Positions 6,473-7,963 of a stretch of DNA of 7,963 nucleotides are shown one piece after another. The notes below the pieces were generated by a model. The model ran no database searches. It saw nothing but the letters and a program-made list of their open reading frames with translations, and was not told where the DNA came from. The stretch is from Desulfobacterales bacterium (GTDB taxonomy: Bacteria; Desulfobacterota; Desulfobacteria; Desulfobacterales; Desulfobacteraceae). The first letter of the stretch is position 1. Every line of letters begins with the position of its first letter. A program made the position numbers and the translations under genes. The DNA is taken from NCBI GenBank assembly GCA_022361095.1, contig JAKSBO010000206.1, positions 1-7,963 on the forward strand. Direction: 5' to 3'.

Positions 6473-7963
6473 TTAAAAATTTTGAATTGCCATCTCTTTG
6501 CCTGCGGGAAGATTGCCGTGATATTTTGCGACTTCCACGATGTTGCATGCGCCGGTGTTGTGCTGGACATTCATGGCGCTATTGGGGCCAATGATCCGGG
6601 TTCCGGCTTGGATGTGCTTTGATATCCTGACTCTGGGAACCTCATTCTCAAGTGCCTTTAGCTGGTCGGTTTCCATCTTTTGTTCCGTGATCTCAGCCTG
6701 GTCGTCCCGGGCCTTTTGAATATTTTCCTGGCAGGCTTCTATTTGAGCCACCAGGTCATCTTGGGTATTAAACAACCGCCTAATGGTTTTCTCCTCGGTT
6801 TTCAGGCGGAAAACGGTTTCCTTGTAATCTTCTTTTAGACGTACCTTTTTGTCTTTTGCAATATGCGGTACCTGGGCCTGCAGTTTTTCTGCATGGTTTT
6901 TCAGTGTTTCGCACGAACAGGAATGGACCATGATTTTTTCATGAATGTTCAGATTTTGTTCTTCTAACGTTTTCTTTTTTTGGATCAGCTCTGTGATAAG
7001 GTCTTTTGTGTTATTTTCTTTTTTTATCAATGTATCTTTAATTTCATTGAGGTAATCATTCCGGCCGGGTCTAAGAATGGACGGCTCTGACTTTTCCGTA
7101 CCCACCTGCCTTACAAACAGTCCCCGCTTTGCGCTGATGGTAGACGATAAGATCCTGCCCTCCGTGTTTAAAAATTGGCCGTTGACGGAAACTGAGGACT
7201 CCATAACCTCCCTGGATACGGTCGTGTCGCCCAGCGCCTTTATCTTTGATTTATTAATAAACTGGGTTGTGATATTTCCCTGGGCCGTAACCTGTGCATC
7301 TGTAATGCCTTTTGAGACTTTCAGATCCCCGGTTATGGATATGATGCCGCCGTTGATTTCACTGACAGTCAGATTGGCGCAAGCGACCTTGAATCCATCC
7401 TTGATATTACCGTGGACAAATACATTGCCGTCAAAATCGATATGGCCCGTTTCAAAATCCACATCATTCTTAACGATAAGTTCTTGATAAACCGAAATAA
7501 TTCCCCTGCTGTCCAGGCAGGGCTCGCCTTCGCCGGCGGCGTACAATGAAAATTCGTCTTCGGAGAGCATTGTCCCGGTTCCCCCTTTTAACGTGACTTT
7601 TTCCAGCGGTTCGAGTCGAATCTGTTCGCCGAATACATTCGGGGCGGTGGGGGCCTGTTCCCATAGAATTTTTTTCGCAAGAAGCGCGCCTTTTTTCACA
7701 AAAGGGATCTCTCCCCGGTCTTTGAAATCTATGGTGCCGTCCTCTTTAAAAATTCCGGGACTTCGGTCCTGGATGTTGAAAAAATACTCAATTTCACCGT
7801 CTGTTTCCGGTTGGGTTATCAACGTCTCTGCCACGATCCATTTTTCTTCGCCTCCCAGATGTTCCCTTAAATTTTCTCCTATCTTTTCATCTGCGATTAT
7901 TCCGGATACCACGCCTTTTTTCTCCAGCAAGGCTTTGACTATTGCCGTATCGACATCTCCGGG
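6473..7963 (-). CDS. FapA/DUF342-family protein, 3' part (5' end outside window)
   Basis: The last 496 residues of a polymerisation-like scaffold protein of the FapA (DUF342) family. The frame stays open to the right edge, where it reads PGDVDTAIVKALLEKKGVVSGI. The TTG at 7930 is thus internal, not a start. Visible residues about 40-140 form the N-terminal FapA domain, with the family pattern PETDGEIEYFF, GTIDF and VKKGALLAKK. Residues about 165-300 are short repeated strands such as GNVFVHGNIKDGF and GDLKVSKGITDAQVTAQGNI, the right-handed beta-helix typical of DUF342. Residues about 304-443 are strongly charged and heptad-like, a likely coiled coil interrupted by a CSC pair (349, 351). A short C-terminal strand region follows. 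FapA in Vibrio was reported to help the polar localisation of flagellar assembly, but many DUF342 proteins have no known role and no flagellar gene is visible here. It is separated by 291 bases from the phosphatase gene and is probably a separate unit. Confidence 0.85.
   Translation of the reverse strand, partial: PGDVDTAIVKALLEKKGVVSGIIADEKIGENLREHLGGEEKWIVAETLITQPETDGEIEYFFNIQDRSPGIFKEDGTIDFKDRGEIPFVKKGALLAKKILWEQAPTAPNVFGEQIRLEPLEKVTLKGGTGTMLSEDEFSLYAAGEGEPCLDSRGIISVYQELIVKNDVDFETGHIDFDGNVFVHGNIKDGFKVACANLTVSEINGGIISITGDLKVSKGITDAQVTAQGNITTQFINKSKIKALGDTTVSREVMESSVSVNGQFLNTEGRILSSTISAKRGLFVRQVGTEKSEPSILRPGRNDYLNEIKDTLIKKENNTKDLITELIQKKKTLEEQNLNIHEKIMVHSCSCETLKNHAEKLQAQVPHIAKDKKVRLKEDYKETVFRLKTEEKTIRRLFNTQDDLVAQIEACQENIQKARDDQAEITEQKMETDQLKALENEVPRVRISKHIQAGTRIIGPNSAMNVQHNTGACNIVEVAKYHGNLPAGKEMAIQNF

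Noticed and set aside
6371..6622. An 83-codon plus-strand open frame across the end of the FapA-like gene
   Set aside because: Two thirds of it is antisense to the FapA C-terminus, no family is recognised and no binding site precedes it.
6473..7930. A complete FapA-like gene starting at TTG 7930
   Set aside because: The frame stays open to the window edge with family-like sequence, and a DUF342 protein normally has more N-terminal sequence, so the gene is partial.

Overview
The window reads as part of a bacterial chromosome, most like an anaerobic deltaproteobacterium (Desulfobacterota, Desulfobacteraceae-like). This placement is an inference. It rests on remembered resemblance of the giant exonuclease-RecQ-UvrD protein and of the DUF342/FapA-like protein to sulfate-reducer proteins, and on moderate GC (roughly 50-60% in sampled parts of the main gene). 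No marker gene settles it.

Layout, left to right. Positions 1-476 are AT-rich (about 33% G+C by hand count over the first 460 bases) and hold no convincing large gene. They contain a possible C-terminal tail of a plus-strand gene cut by the window edge (1-105), an A/T-rich hairpin with a T-run on the minus strand that may end leftward transcription (220-246), and a 52-codon plus-strand ORF with a Shine-Dalgarno-like sequence (271-429). Positions 477-5681 (minus) encode one very large protein of 1734 residues. It combines a DEDD-type 3'-5' exonuclease-like domain, a complete RecQ-type SF2 helicase, a long unassigned middle, a complete UvrD/Rep-type SF1 helicase and a small C-terminal domain of unknown type. 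Positions 5681-6181 (minus) encode a SixA-type histidine phosphatase whose stop codon overlaps the helicase start as TAATG. Positions 6182-6472 are intergenic, with a ribosome binding site, a weak promoter candidate and a rod-like imperfect inverted repeat. Positions 6473-7963 (minus) hold the 3' part of a FapA/DUF342-family gene that runs off the right edge.

All three confident genes are on the minus strand. The phosphatase and the helicase look like one translationally coupled unit. The FapA-like gene is separated by 291 bases and is probably transcribed on its own. The most notable object is the multi-enzyme DNA-processing protein: two ATP-dependent motors of different superfamilies, both expected to move 3' to 5', plus a nuclease-like domain in one chain. 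A role in repair, recombination or defence is plausible, but nothing else in the window decides between them.
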